DNA from: Algihabitans albus
Lineage (GTDB): Bacteria > Pseudomonadota > Alphaproteobacteria > Kiloniellales > DSM-21159
Direction: 5' to 3'
DNA: 64,000 bases
NCBI RefSeq assembly: GCF_003572205.1
Contig: NZ_QXNY01000007.1
Location: forward strand, 1 to 64,000
Shown: positions 17,420 through 26,304 of the stretch, piece after piece
How the letters are laid out: every line of letters starts with the position of its first letter
Numbering within the stretch: position 1 is the stretch's first letter
Made by a program: the position numbers and the translations under genes
Notes under the pieces: generated by a model
Databases searched by the model: none
What the model was told of the DNA's origin: nothing
What the model saw: the letters and a program-made list of their open reading frames with translations, nothing else

Positions 17420-17439
17420 AATCTGGTCTAGACCAGATT
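17420..17439. promoter_or_regulatory. GntR/UTRA operator palindrome
   Basis: AATCTGGTCTAGACCAGATT is a perfect 20-bp inverted repeat, whose core TGGTCTAGACCA matches the GT-n-TA-n-AC pattern expected of HutC/PhnF-type GntR regulators. It lies between the GntR gene (start 17405, minus) and the ABC substrate-binding protein gene (start 17484, plus), where a repressor would block both promoters. Confidence 0.85.
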
Positions 17440-17483
17440 AGGAGACAAGTGTCATTGCCGCACTGAAGGGGAGGAAGCCAGCC

Positions 17484-19070
17484 ATGACCTTTACGATCCT
17501 GAACTTGGGGAGGCCCGCACGCGCCGCTGCCGCCGCGCTCGCCGTGGCCGCCACCGCGCTGTTCGCCGGCGGTACGGCCGAAGCGCGCGGCCTGACCGTC
17601 GCCGTTCAGAAATTGCCCGATGTCCTCGAACCCGCGATGGAGAACTCGAACGTCCATCTCCGGGTGATCTATTCGATCTTCGACACCCTGGTGAAGACCG
17701 ACTATCGCAACGGCGGTCAGTTGAAGCCGGCGCTGGCGACGGACTGGGAGATCGAAAGCCCCCGTTCCATCGTCTTCACGCTGCGCGAGGACGTGACCTT
17801 CCATAACGGTGCGAAGATGACGGCCGAGGACGTGGCCTGGGCCTTCGGTCCCGAGCGCCTGAACACGCGCGCCGAGGGTACGGGCAGCGGCGGAACCGTC
17901 GTGGTCCGGCCCTTCCTGGGCGGGATCGAGTCGGTCGAAGTCCTGGATCGCCACCGGCTGCGCATCACGATGGCTGAGGACGATGCGCTGATCCTGCAGC
18001 GCTTCGCGAACTACCCGGCTCAGATCGGCTCCAAGGCCGGGTTCGAGGCCGCCGGCTCCTGGACCGAATGGGCAAAGCAGCCCGTGGGTACGGGCCCCTA
18101 CGAAGTCGCGGAGTTCGTCTTCGGCGAGCGGCTGGTGCTGCGGCCTTTCGAAGGCTACTGGGGCGAGAGCAAAGCCGCTGCGGAGGAAGTGACCTTCGTC
18201 GTCGTTCCCGAGATCGCGACCCGCATCGCGGGTCTGCGCTCCGGCCAGTTCGACATCATCACCGAGGTCGGCCCGGACCATATCGCGGAGATCGAGCAGG
18301 CCCAGGGTGTCGGCATTGTCGGCGGGTCGATCCTGAACATTCGCGGCCTGATCTACGACAGTGCGGGCGAGGGCAACCCCATGGCCGATCCGCGGGTGCG
18401 TCAGGCGCTCAACCTCGCCATCGACCGCCAGGCCATCGTCGACAGCCTCTACGACGGCAAAACCGAGGTGACCCGGGGCTGGCAGATGGAGGTCTTCGGC
18501 GACATGTATCTGGCCGACCGACCGAAGTCGGTCTACGATGTGGCGCAGGCCAAGGCGCTGTTGCAGGAAGCCGGCTACGACGGCGAGGAGATCGTCTATC
18601 GCTCGCAGCAGGGCTACTACACGAACCAGGGCCAGACCGCGCAGATCCTCGTTTCGATGTGGAAGCAGGCCGGCCTGAACGTCCGGCTCGATATGGTCGA
18701 GAACTGGGATCAGATCTACGAGGACACCGCCGATCGCGGCATCTTCGACGGCTCCTTCACCGCCTACTATCCCGATCCGGTCGGCCAGATCTGGCGTCGC
18801 TTCGGCCCGAAGGGCTCCTGGGTCCAGCGGGGAATCTACGACCTCGACGAGAGCTTCGTGGAACTCGGCACGGAATTGGAGACCAATCCGGACGTCCAGG
18901 CGCGCCGCGAGGTCTTCGCCCAGATGCTGGATGCGTTCAAGGAGAACCCCCACGGCACGCCGCTGCATGCTCTGACTCAGTTCTACGGAGTTCGCGACGA
19001 TGTGGACTGGACACCCTATCCGACCCAGTACATGAACCTGACCGACGCCGAACTGTCCTTCGCCGAGTGA
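17484..19070 (+). CDS. peptide/nickel-type ABC substrate-binding protein (SBP_bac_5)
   Basis: A 528-residue periplasmic receptor of the family 5 (DppA/OppA/NikA) class. The signal peptide covers about residues 1-34 (cleaved after TAEA). Family landmarks are the DTLVKTDYRNGGQLKPALAT region, the FTLREDVTFHNGAKMTAEDV motif and GTGPYEV. The C-terminal lobe is intact and length is normal. It is the first gene downstream of the GntR operator; the ATPase gene begins 10 bp after its stop. The ligand is unknown; the phosphodiesterase at the end of the operon hints at a phosphodiester or phosphorylated compound. Confidence 0.9.
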   Translation: MTFTILNLGRPARAAAAALAVAATALFAGGTAEARGLTVAVQKLPDVLEPAMENSNVHLRVIYSIFDTLVKTDYRNGGQLKPALATDWEIESPRSIVFTLREDVTFHNGAKMTAEDVAWAFGPERLNTRAEGTGSGGTVVVRPFLGGIESVEVLDRHRLRITMAEDDALILQRFANYPAQIGSKAGFEAAGSWTEWAKQPVGTGPYEVAEFVFGERLVLRPFEGYWGESKAAAEEVTFVVVPEIATRIAGLRSGQFDIITEVGPDHIAEIEQAQGVGIVGGSILNIRGLIYDSAGEGNPMADPRVRQALNLAIDRQAIVDSLYDGKTEVTRGWQMEVFGDMYLADRPKSVYDVAQAKALLQEAGYDGEEIVYRSQQGYYTNQGQTAQILVSMWKQAGLNVRLDMVENWDQIYEDTADRGIFDGSFTAYYPDPVGQIWRRFGPKGSWVQRGIYDLDESFVELGTELETNPDVQARREVFAQMLDAFKENPHGTPLHALTQFYGVRDDVDWTPYPTQYMNLTDAELSFAE

Positions 19071-19080
19071 GCCGGCGCGC

Positions 19081-20109
19081 GTGACGGACATCGCATCTTC
19101 TCCGGCCGCGCCGCCACGCGATCGCGTGGCGGCGCCGCTGGTCGAGGCGGAGGGGCTGAGTGTCTCCTTCGCTGCCGAATTCGGATCGCTGCCTGCCGTG
19201 CGCGGTGTCGATCTCCGGTTGGAGTCGGGTGAGATCCTGGGCCTCGTGGGGGAGTCGGGATCGGGAAAAAGCGTCACCTGCCAAGCGCTGCTGGGGCTCC
19301 TGCCGGCCTCTTCGACCGTCACCGGCCGTCTGCGTGTCGCGGGCGAGACGCTGGCCGCGGGAGACGCCTTCGCTTTCGAGCGGCTGCGCGGCGATACGAT
19401 CTCGATGATCTTCCAAGATCCCATGAGCGCGCTCGATCCTTTGATGACCGGGCGTGCGCATCTCTATCAGCGGCTGCGCCGCCATGGCCTGCAGGGGGAT
19501 GGCGAGGAGCGGGCGCGGGAGCTTCTGCATCAGGCCGGCATCGCCGACGCGGCGCGCGTCCTGGACGCCTACCCGCATCAGCTTTCGGGCGGGCTGTGTC
19601 AGCGCGTGGTCATTGCGCTGGCCCTCGCGGGCGGGCCGCAGGTTCTGATCGCGGACGAGCCCACGACCGCGCTGGACGTCACGGTCCAGGCGCAGGTGCT
19701 GGATCTGCTGGAGGAGCTGCGCCGGACCCGGGGGCTCGCGGTGATCCTGATCAGTCACGATCTGGGTGTCGTGGCGGAGATCTGCGACCGCATCGCCGTC
19801 ATGTACGCGGGCCAGATCGTCGAGACCGGCCCCACCGAGGCTGTGCTGCGGCGGCCCGCCCATCCCTATACTCTGGGTCTGCTCGCGTCGCGCCCGTCCT
19901 TGAGCGGTCCGCGCCGGGAACTGCGCGCGATCCGTGGGTCGGCCCCGACGCCGGACGCCCTCCCGACGGGCTGTACCTTCGCGCCCCGCTGCGACCGCGG
20001 GACGGCGGTCTGTCGCGCCCCGGCGGAGTTGCTGTCGCTGCGGTCGGGCCTGTCGCAGCACCGCCTGGCCCGCTGCCATCTGCCGCTGACGGAGGACGCG
20101 CATGGCTGA
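19081..20109 (+). CDS. ABC importer ATPase, DppD/OppD type
   Basis: A 342-residue ATPase starting at GTG 19081. Walker A GESGSGKS, Q-loop IFQDPMSALDP, signature LSGGLCQRV, Walker B VLIADEPTTALD and switch His (LISHDLG) are all present. The C-terminal oligopeptide-transporter domain carries the family cysteines (CTFAPRCDRGTAVC and a later RCH). It pairs with the DppF-like ATPase, whose ATG at 20102 lies inside the last codons of this gene (8-bp overlap), to energise the importer. Confidence 0.93.
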   Translation: MTDIASSPAAPPRDRVAAPLVEAEGLSVSFAAEFGSLPAVRGVDLRLESGEILGLVGESGSGKSVTCQALLGLLPASSTVTGRLRVAGETLAAGDAFAFERLRGDTISMIFQDPMSALDPLMTGRAHLYQRLRRHGLQGDGEERARELLHQAGIADAARVLDAYPHQLSGGLCQRVVIALALAGGPQVLIADEPTTALDVTVQAQVLDLLEELRRTRGLAVILISHDLGVVAEICDRIAVMYAGQIVETGPTEAVLRRPAHPYTLGLLASRPSLSGPRRELRAIRGSAPTPDALPTGCTFAPRCDRGTAVCRAPAELLSLRSGLSQHRLARCHLPLTEDAHG

Positions 20110-21109
20110 ACCATCGCGCCTGTCGGTCCGCGATGTCCGGCTCGGCTACGGCCGGCGCGGCCAGCCCCTCGTCCATGCGGTCGACGGCGTCAGCTTCGAT
20201 CTGCACGCAGGGGAGACCTTCGGCATCGTCGGAGAATCGGGCTGCGGAAAATCCAGTCTCGCCAAGTCGATCACGGGCCTGAACGGGCCGAACGCGCAAG
20301 TCGCGGGAGAAGTCCGGCTCGACGGTCGGCGGATCGACGATCAGGATGCTCGCGCCTGGAAGGTCACGCGGCGGCGACTGCAATACGTGTTTCAGGATCC
20401 GCTCGGGGCGCTCGACCCCCGGATGCCGGTTCTCGCCCAGGTGCGCGAACCGCTCGACGTGCATCGCGTCGGGTCGGCGCGCGGGCGGGCGGAACGCGCG
20501 GCCAGGCTTCTGACCGACCTCGGCGTCGGTCAGAAGCTTCACGGCTATGCTCCGGTGGAACTCTCGGGAGGCCAACGGCAGCGCGTGGTGCTGGCGCGGG
20601 CGCTCGCCCTGGCGCCGGATGTCCTGCTCTGCGACGAGCCGGTTTCGGCGCTCGACGTTTCGATCCAGGCCCAGATCCTGACGCTGCTCGGCGGGCTGCA
20701 GAAGGACTTCGGACTGACGCTGCTGTTCATCAGCCACGACCTGGCGGTGGTACGTCACGTCAGCCGGCGCGTCGCCGTGATGTATCTGGGCCGCTTCGTC
20801 GAGGTCGGCGAGATCGATGCGGTCTTCGCCCGCCCGGCGCATCCCTACACGCGGGCGCTGATCGCCTCCGCGCCCAGCGCCGCGGACAGGTTGGGACGGA
20901 GCGGCCACCGCATTCGCCTGGACGGAGAGACACCCTCGCCGGCAGCCCGCCCGAAGGGCTGCGCATTCGCGGCGCGCTGCCCGGTGGCGCAGTCCCTTTG
21001 CCGGTCCCACGACCCGGCCCTGACGCCGCTGACCCCGAGTTCGCTAACTCAGGGCGACGGTCGCGCGGTCGCCTGTCATTTTCCCTACGCGCCGGAGGCC
21101 GCCGCGTGA
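20102..21109 (+). CDS. ABC importer ATPase, DppF/OppF type
   Basis: A 335-residue ATPase. Walker A GESGCGKSS, Q-loop VFQDPLGALDPRM, signature LSGGQRQRV, Walker B VLLCDEPVSALD and the LFISHDL switch are intact. The C-terminal domain has CAFAARC and a final ACHFP cysteine, as in DppF. It overlaps the preceding ATPase gene by 8 bp and its stop codon overlaps the GTG start of the first permease (GTGA, 21106-21109). The whole set is arranged for translational coupling and stoichiometric assembly. Confidence 0.93.
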   Translation: MAEPSRLSVRDVRLGYGRRGQPLVHAVDGVSFDLHAGETFGIVGESGCGKSSLAKSITGLNGPNAQVAGEVRLDGRRIDDQDARAWKVTRRRLQYVFQDPLGALDPRMPVLAQVREPLDVHRVGSARGRAERAARLLTDLGVGQKLHGYAPVELSGGQRQRVVLARALALAPDVLLCDEPVSALDVSIQAQILTLLGGLQKDFGLTLLFISHDLAVVRHVSRRVAVMYLGRFVEVGEIDAVFARPAHPYTRALIASAPSAADRLGRSGHRIRLDGETPSPAARPKGCAFAARCPVAQSLCRSHDPALTPLTPSSLTQGDGRAVACHFPYAPEAAA

Positions 21110-22032
21110 GCCCCAGCTGGGTCGTCAGCCGTCTCGGGCGGTCGCTGGTGACGCTCTGGCTGCTGATGAGCTTCACCTTCGTCGCTCTCACCCTCAGCGC
21201 CGATCCGGCCCTGCAGATTCTGGGGCCGGAGGCGGACGAGGAGGCTCTGGCGGCCTTCCGTCAGGCCTGGGGTCTCGACCAGCCGCTGTGGCGGCAGTAT
21301 CTGCAGCATCTGGGGCGGATCGCGGCCTTCGATTTCGGTCTGTCCTATCGCACCGCCGAACCTGCGATCGAGATGGTGATGGCGCGGCTGCCGGCCAGCC
21401 TCAGCCTGATGATTCCGACCGGGCTGCTGGCCGTCGCGGTCGGCGTGCCACTGGGCGTGCTGGCCGCGATCCGGCGCAACACGCTGATCGACCGCGGCGC
21501 GATGATGTTCGCGATCCTGGGTTTCGCGGTGCCGAACTTCCTGGTGGGCATCCTGCTGATCTACGCCTTTTCGGTCTGGCTCGGCTGGCTGCAGCCCTCG
21601 GGCATCGTCGACTGGCGCTCCTGGATCATGCCGGTGATCACCATGGCCTCGGCCGAGGCGGCGATCTTCGCGCGCTTCGCGCGGACCTCCATGGCGGAGG
21701 TGCTGGGTCACCCGATGATGCGCACGGCGCTGGCCAACGGCATTCCCTGGCGCCAGGCGGTGCGCGAGCACGCTTTGCCGAATGCCGCCATCCCTATCGT
21801 CACCATGATCGGGCTGGTCTTCGGCGGGCTGATCGCCAGCGGCGTAATCACGGAGAACGTCTTCTCCTGGCCGGGGATCGGCCGCTTCCTGGTCGATTCG
21901 GTCGCGGCGCGGGACTTCGCGGTCGTGCAGACCATCGTGCTGCTGGTCGGCGTCACCATGATCCTCGCGAACCTGATCGTCGATCTGGCCTACGGCTGGA
22001 TCGATCCGCGCGTTCGGGACAGCCGGCGATGA
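21106..22032 (+). CDS. ABC importer permease, DppB/OppB type
   Basis: A 308-residue inner-membrane permease with about six transmembrane helices. The GTG at 21106 overlaps the upstream stop codon. A start farther upstream would add a hydrophilic region unlike the family. The first helix and the periplasmic loop with LGLDQPLWRQYLQHLGRIA-like residues are typical of DppB, as is the EAA loop (LANGIPWRQAVREHALPNA). It forms a heterodimer with the DppC-like product of the next gene, whose ATG overlaps this stop codon (ATGA at 22029). Confidence 0.92.
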   Translation: MSPSWVVSRLGRSLVTLWLLMSFTFVALTLSADPALQILGPEADEEALAAFRQAWGLDQPLWRQYLQHLGRIAAFDFGLSYRTAEPAIEMVMARLPASLSLMIPTGLLAVAVGVPLGVLAAIRRNTLIDRGAMMFAILGFAVPNFLVGILLIYAFSVWLGWLQPSGIVDWRSWIMPVITMASAEAAIFARFARTSMAEVLGHPMMRTALANGIPWRQAVREHALPNAAIPIVTMIGLVFGGLIASGVITENVFSWPGIGRFLVDSVAARDFAVVQTIVLLVGVTMILANLIVDLAYGWIDPRVRDSRR

Positions 22033-22922
22033 TCGTGGCGGAGGAGCAGGCCCCGGACCGCGCCACGCCCGCCGTCCCAACGCCGGCGGCGCGCTGGCGC
22101 CGCTGGCCGCCGCTGGTGCTGGCCTCGACCGCCGTGATCGCCCTGGCGGTCTTCGTCACAGTCTTCGCCCAATGGCTGATGCCCTATCCGATCGACGAGC
22201 TGGACCTGCTCAACCGCTACGCCCCGCCGGTCTTCATGGGCGGAAGCTGGGCCCATCCCCTGGGCACCGACGGGCTGGGCCACGACATGCTGACCCTGCT
22301 GCTGCGCGCGATCCAGGTCAGTCTCTCCATCGCCTTTCTTGGCACGCTGATCGGCGCCGTCGCGGGCACCGCGATCGGCTTCGCCGCCGCGCGCTTCGGC
22401 GGCTGGGTCGATGCGACCGTCGGCGTGCTGGTGGACTTCCAGGCCGCGCTTCCCTTTCTGGTGCTCGCCCTCGCCCTGCTGGCGGTCCTGCCTGATGCGA
22501 ACTTCATGACCTTCGTGATCCTGATGTGCATCTACGGGTGGGAGCGTTATGCGCGTCTGGCGCGGGGGCTGGCCATCGCAGCGCAGCAAGAGGGATACGT
22601 CGCTGCGCAGCGGGCCATCGGCTCGGGCTGGGGCCGGATCTACCTGCGCCACATCCTGCCGAACGTCGCCGCCACCCTGGTGGTGACCATGACCTGGAAC
22701 TTTCCCGCCACGATTCTGACCGAAACCTCGCTCAACTTTCTCGGCGTCGGCATCGAGCCGCCGGACACCAGCCTGGGCGTGCTGATCGGGGAGGGACGCA
22801 GCCACCTCTACCGCGCGCCCTGGATCGCGATCCTGCCGGGTCTGGTCGTGTTCTTCGTGACCTTCGCGATGAGCATCCTGGGCGACTGGCTGCGCGACCG
22901 GCTGGATGCCACGAGCCGCTGA
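22029..22922 (+). CDS. ABC importer permease, DppC/OppC type
   Basis: A 297-residue permease with a cytoplasmic Pro/Ala-rich N-terminus and six predicted transmembrane helices. The DppC-type HPLGTDGLGHDMLTLLLRA motif and EAA loop (AQRAIGSGWGRIYLRHILPN) are clear, as is TETSLNFLGVGIEPPDTSLG. It overlaps the upstream permease by 4 bp. The phosphodiesterase gene follows 41-50 bp downstream on the same strand. Confidence 0.92.
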   Translation: MIVAEEQAPDRATPAVPTPAARWRRWPPLVLASTAVIALAVFVTVFAQWLMPYPIDELDLLNRYAPPVFMGGSWAHPLGTDGLGHDMLTLLLRAIQVSLSIAFLGTLIGAVAGTAIGFAAARFGGWVDATVGVLVDFQAALPFLVLALALLAVLPDANFMTFVILMCIYGWERYARLARGLAIAAQQEGYVAAQRAIGSGWGRIYLRHILPNVAATLVVTMTWNFPATILTETSLNFLGVGIEPPDTSLGVLIGEGRSHLYRAPWIAILPGLVVFFVTFAMSILGDWLRDRLDATSR

Positions 22923-22963
22923 AGATCCGCGGCAGAGACATTCGGGACATCGAAAAAGGATTG

Positions 22964-24484
22964 ATGGAGACGATGACCAAACGGCCAGTTGCGAAACGGG
23001 CGGTGATCTGTGTGTTCGACGGCCTGAGGCCGGACCGGGTGACGGCCGAGCTGATGCCCAACCTCTGGCGTTTTGCGACCGAGGGGACCTGGTTTCGCGA
23101 GTCCCGTTCGGTCTTCCCGTCTGTGACACGGGTCGCGGCGGCGAGCTTCGCGACCGGGTCGCGGCCGCAGAGCCACGGCATCGTCGACAACGCCTTTTTC
23201 GATCCGTCCGTCGTCCCGGACGCTATTCTCAACACGGCCAATGCCGCCCACCTCCGCGCCGCCGAGGCGCGCTACGACGGGCGTTTCGTCGAGGCCGAGA
23301 GCTTCGGCGGTGCGCTGGAGCAGGCCGGCAAGCGCTACGCCGTGGTCCACACCGGCTCCGCCGGAACCACCTATCTGGTGAATCACAGGGCGCGCGCGCA
23401 AGGGCACTGGACCTTCGCCGTAGAGGGGCCGGAGGCGACGCAAACGCCCGAGGCGGTGGCAGAGGCAGTGGCGCGCTTCGGCCCCTTGCCGGCGACGCCG
23501 ACGCCCAGGATCGCGGAGATGGCCTATGGCACCAAGGTCTTCGTCGACCGGGTCCTGACCGAGAAGCGTCCCGAGGCCGCCTTGATCTGGTTCTGCGAAC
23601 CGGACACGGCGTATCACTATCGCGGAATCGGATCCAAGGACGCCCTCAAGGCCACCCGCGCGGTCGATGGTCATTTCGGGGAGATTCTGGACGCCATCGC
23701 CGCCGGACCCGACGCGGAGGAGACGGTCGTGGTCGCGATGAGCGATCACGGGCAGATCGCGATGACCGGAGAGGTGGATCTGAACGACCTGCTGACCGAG
23801 GCGGGCTTTCCCACCGCCTCGGCACCCGGCGAGGGTATCGAGGTGCTGGCAACCAAGGGCTCGACCTGCGGCCTGTCCCTGCGAGACCCCGATCCGGCGC
23901 GGCTTGCCGCGCTGGCCGCCGTGCTGATGGACTTGCCGGAGACCGGAATGCTGTTCTCGCGCAATCATTCGGCGGTGCAGGGGATGGAGGAGGGCAGGGA
24001 GGAAGGCATCGTGCCCGGCACGCTGCCCTACGGACGGGTGGGCGTCGATCATGTCCGCGCGCCGGATCTCTTCTGGATCGCGCGCTCCTCGCTGAGCCCC
24101 GATGCGCAGGGCTTGCCGGGCACCGGCCTCCACACCGGCGGCACCGGTGTGCAGCTTGGCGGCGGCATGCATGGCGGGCTCCACCCGGTGGAACTGAACA
24201 CCATGCTGGCCTTCGGAGGCGCCGTCGCTCCGGCGCTGGGTGAGGTTTCGGATCCCGCCGACCTGACCGACATCGTCCCGACCCTACTCCACCTGCTCGA
24301 CTGTCCGATCCCCGCAGGCATGACGGGGCGGCCCTTGCGGGCCGTGACCGGGGAGGAGCGGCAGGAAAGCGGCGTTCAAACCCTCGCGGCCGGTCGCGGC
24401 GGCTTCGAGCAAAGGCTGGTTCTCGCGGTGACGGGAGACCGCTCTATTCCGCTGAGCGGTGGCCCGTCGCGCGGTGGGTTATGA
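22964..24484 (+). CDS. type I phosphodiesterase/nucleotide pyrophosphatase-family hydrolase
   Basis: A 506-residue alkaline-phosphatase-superfamily enzyme. Start is ATG 22964 or ATG 22973 (AAGGA lies 3 or 12 bases upstream respectively). The two-metal active site is visible: Asp19 in VFDGLRPD, nucleophile Thr55 in SVFPSVTRVAAASFATG, the D-x3-H pair in EPDTAYHYRG, Asp-His in SDHGQI and a late His in GLHTGG. There is no signal peptide, so it acts in the cytosol on an imported substrate. As the last gene of a GntR-controlled importer it probably hydrolyses a phosphodiester, phosphonate monoester or similar compound brought in by the ABC system; the exact substrate is unknown. Confidence 0.85.
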   Translation: METMTKRPVAKRAVICVFDGLRPDRVTAELMPNLWRFATEGTWFRESRSVFPSVTRVAAASFATGSRPQSHGIVDNAFFDPSVVPDAILNTANAAHLRAAEARYDGRFVEAESFGGALEQAGKRYAVVHTGSAGTTYLVNHRARAQGHWTFAVEGPEATQTPEAVAEAVARFGPLPATPTPRIAEMAYGTKVFVDRVLTEKRPEAALIWFCEPDTAYHYRGIGSKDALKATRAVDGHFGEILDAIAAGPDAEETVVVAMSDHGQIAMTGEVDLNDLLTEAGFPTASAPGEGIEVLATKGSTCGLSLRDPDPARLAALAAVLMDLPETGMLFSRNHSAVQGMEEGREEGIVPGTLPYGRVGVDHVRAPDLFWIARSSLSPDAQGLPGTGLHTGGTGVQLGGGMHGGLHPVELNTMLAFGGAVAPALGEVSDPADLTDIVPTLLHLLDCPIPAGMTGRPLRAVTGEERQESGVQTLAAGRGGFEQRLVLAVTGDRSIPLSGGPSRGGL

Positions 24485-24501
24485 GCGGCAGGCTCCGGGT
24501 A

Positions 24502-26097
24502 TCAGTCCGTCCGTGGCAAGGGAACGACGGGCGGCGGGGTCCAGTCGCCGCGCAAAATCGCGGGGCGGGGCTGGTAGGTGCGGAGGACCAGGGAGAAGGA
24601 AGCACCGGGCGCAGGCAGCCAATTGGCCGCTTGCCCGTTGGCCGGGGCGTTCTCTTGAATGAGAAGCTCCAGGCCCCCGTCGGCGTCGAAGACCAGGCCG
24701 TCCCTGCGGCTGCCGATCGTGTAGCGTCGCAAGTCGTTCTCGAAGGGGCGGTCGGTTCTTCGGTCGGTGAGGGCGAGCGACCAGAAAGCATTCACCGGCG
24801 GCAACTCGCCCGGCGCAAAGCGAATCCGGTAGCCGGCCCTGCCGCCGTCCAGGGGTGCGCCCTCACGGTCGGCGACGGCGGTGAAGGCGAGGGCCTCTTC
24901 CTTGACGTTGGCAGCGGGGTACAGCCGGCTGGCGGCCGCGCGCTGCAGGTAGTTCCGGCCGTACATGCCCAGATCGGCATGGGTCCAGCCCTCGAGGGTT
25001 TGTCCGATCTGGCGTGCGCTTTCCTCGATCATCGCCAGGGCGTCGTCGTAGGCGCGGACCAGGCCGCGCCGGACCGCCGGGGGCAGCGCTTCGGCCTCGA
25101 AGCGGCGGTCGAGCCGCAAACCGAAGCGCGCGAAGGCGGACACAAGGCCTTTGTCGCAGTCCGGCAGGCCGCCGGCGCGCAAGGCGTCGGCCAGCAGGCG
25201 GTAGAATTCGAGGGGCGGTAGCGGTTGCCCGGCCGCCGGCGCCGGGAGTTCGGCGCTCCGCAGCCGAGCCGTGGCGCCGCAGTAGACGCAGAGCGGCAGG
25301 AAGCTGAACTGCTCTTGCAGGGCCTGGACCGCCGGCATGTCCTCCAGGCCCTCGAGGGAAATCTGCAGCAGAACGCGCAGGTAGCGGGTGGAAACGTGGA
25401 AGGGTGTCAGCTCTTCCGGCAGATCGCCGGTCCAGCCGGGCGGGACGATGGCGAAGCGCCCGGCGCCCGTGCCGTAGGTTCGGCGGCCGATGTTGGTGGC
25501 ATTGGCGAAAAGATCCTGAAAACAGGCGGTGTAGTAGCGCCCCGACATCTCCGGAACGGTGAAGACCGCCGGTTCCTCGGAAAGGTCGAGCCAGGCGTCC
25601 GACGTCACGATGTCGGGATTCGGCGTCCCGGCGGCCGAATCGTCCGGCGCCGGAGGGTGCCCAACCCGGACGCGCCCGTGCCGGAAGCGATTGAAGCCGA
25701 TGGACCCAGGGTCGCGGAGCCGGGGGTGGTCCGGGGCTTGCGTCCGCGCAACCATGCCGCGGTAGAGCGCCACGCTGCCGTAGCCGTAGATCATGGCCTG
25801 GACGCCCAGGCTATAGGCGTCCAGCTCCTGAAAGCGCTCGCCAGCCGGCAGGATGTCGTCGTGGTCCGGTATGCGGAACTGAGTGATCGCCGGCGCGCCG
25901 CGCGGCGCGCTCGCTGCCTGCGGTCGGTCTGGATCCCAGCCCTCGAGACCCAGCATGGTCGCCAGAAACACTGGCCTGCCGGCCTCCGTCATCGTGTCAT
26001 GGGCCTCCACTGCCCTTAGGAGTCTAAGGGGGACATAGCGCGAAGGCGCGGCCATCCGAATGAAGTTGATGGAACTTATCCGAGACCGGGTTTTCAC
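24502..26097 (-). CDS. DUF1254/DUF1214 domain protein
   Basis: Up to 531 residues if GTG 26097 is used; ATG 25992 (with GGAGG eleven bases upstream, giving MTEAGRPVFLATM) is an equally likely start. The N-terminal two thirds match DUF1254 (YGYGSVALYRGMV, PNPDIVTSDAWLDLSEEPAVFTVPE, FQDLFANATNIGRRT), and the C-terminal part DUF1214 (NYLQRAAASRLYPAANVKEEALAF, FWSLALTD, NWLPAPGASFSLVLRTYQP). The family is widespread in bacteria and of unknown molecular role. No signal peptide is seen. It is convergent with the phosphodiesterase gene (17 bp between stops). Confidence 0.85.
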   Translation of the reverse strand: MKTRSRISSINFIRMAAPSRYVPLRLLRAVEAHDTMTEAGRPVFLATMLGLEGWDPDRPQAASAPRGAPAITQFRIPDHDDILPAGERFQELDAYSLGVQAMIYGYGSVALYRGMVARTQAPDHPRLRDPGSIGFNRFRHGRVRVGHPPAPDDSAAGTPNPDIVTSDAWLDLSEEPAVFTVPEMSGRYYTACFQDLFANATNIGRRTYGTGAGRFAIVPPGWTGDLPEELTPFHVSTRYLRVLLQISLEGLEDMPAVQALQEQFSFLPLCVYCGATARLRSAELPAPAAGQPLPPLEFYRLLADALRAGGLPDCDKGLVSAFARFGLRLDRRFEAEALPPAVRRGLVRAYDDALAMIEESARQIGQTLEGWTHADLGMYGRNYLQRAAASRLYPAANVKEEALAFTAVADREGAPLDGGRAGYRIRFAPGELPPVNAFWSLALTDRRTDRPFENDLRRYTIGSRRDGLVFDADGGLELLIQENAPANGQAANWLPAPGASFSLVLRTYQPRPAILRGDWTPPPVVPLPRTD

Positions 26098-26109
26098 CCT
26101 CTCGGTCTC
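26082..26109. repeat. 7-bp inverted repeat near the DUF1254 gene start
   Basis: GAGACCG and CGGTCTC form perfect arms separated by 14 bases, spanning the most upstream possible start (26097) of the DUF1254 gene. It could be an operator, which would favour the downstream start at 25992, or a hairpin in the leader. No regulator gene is adjacent. Confidence 0.35.
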
Positions 26110-26304
26110 ACCGGTTCTACGAGGACATTACGGCAGGAATTCGGGTGGAACTTAGGGAAGCGGCACCCTCAGCAGCAGGCCAGCGCGAAGAAGCCGCCGA
26201 TCCAGGATTTTCTGGCGTATCCGACCCGGGTGGCGCCATGAATCGGAATTTCGGCCGAATGATTCCAATTGGACGACTCCGATGATCTCCGACTAGCTGG
26301 CCTC

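Noticed and set aside
26250-26259. TTCGGCCGAA palindrome upstream of the dehalogenase-like gene
   Set aside because: Ten-base palindromes of G/C core are frequent by chance at this composition and no regulator is adjacent.
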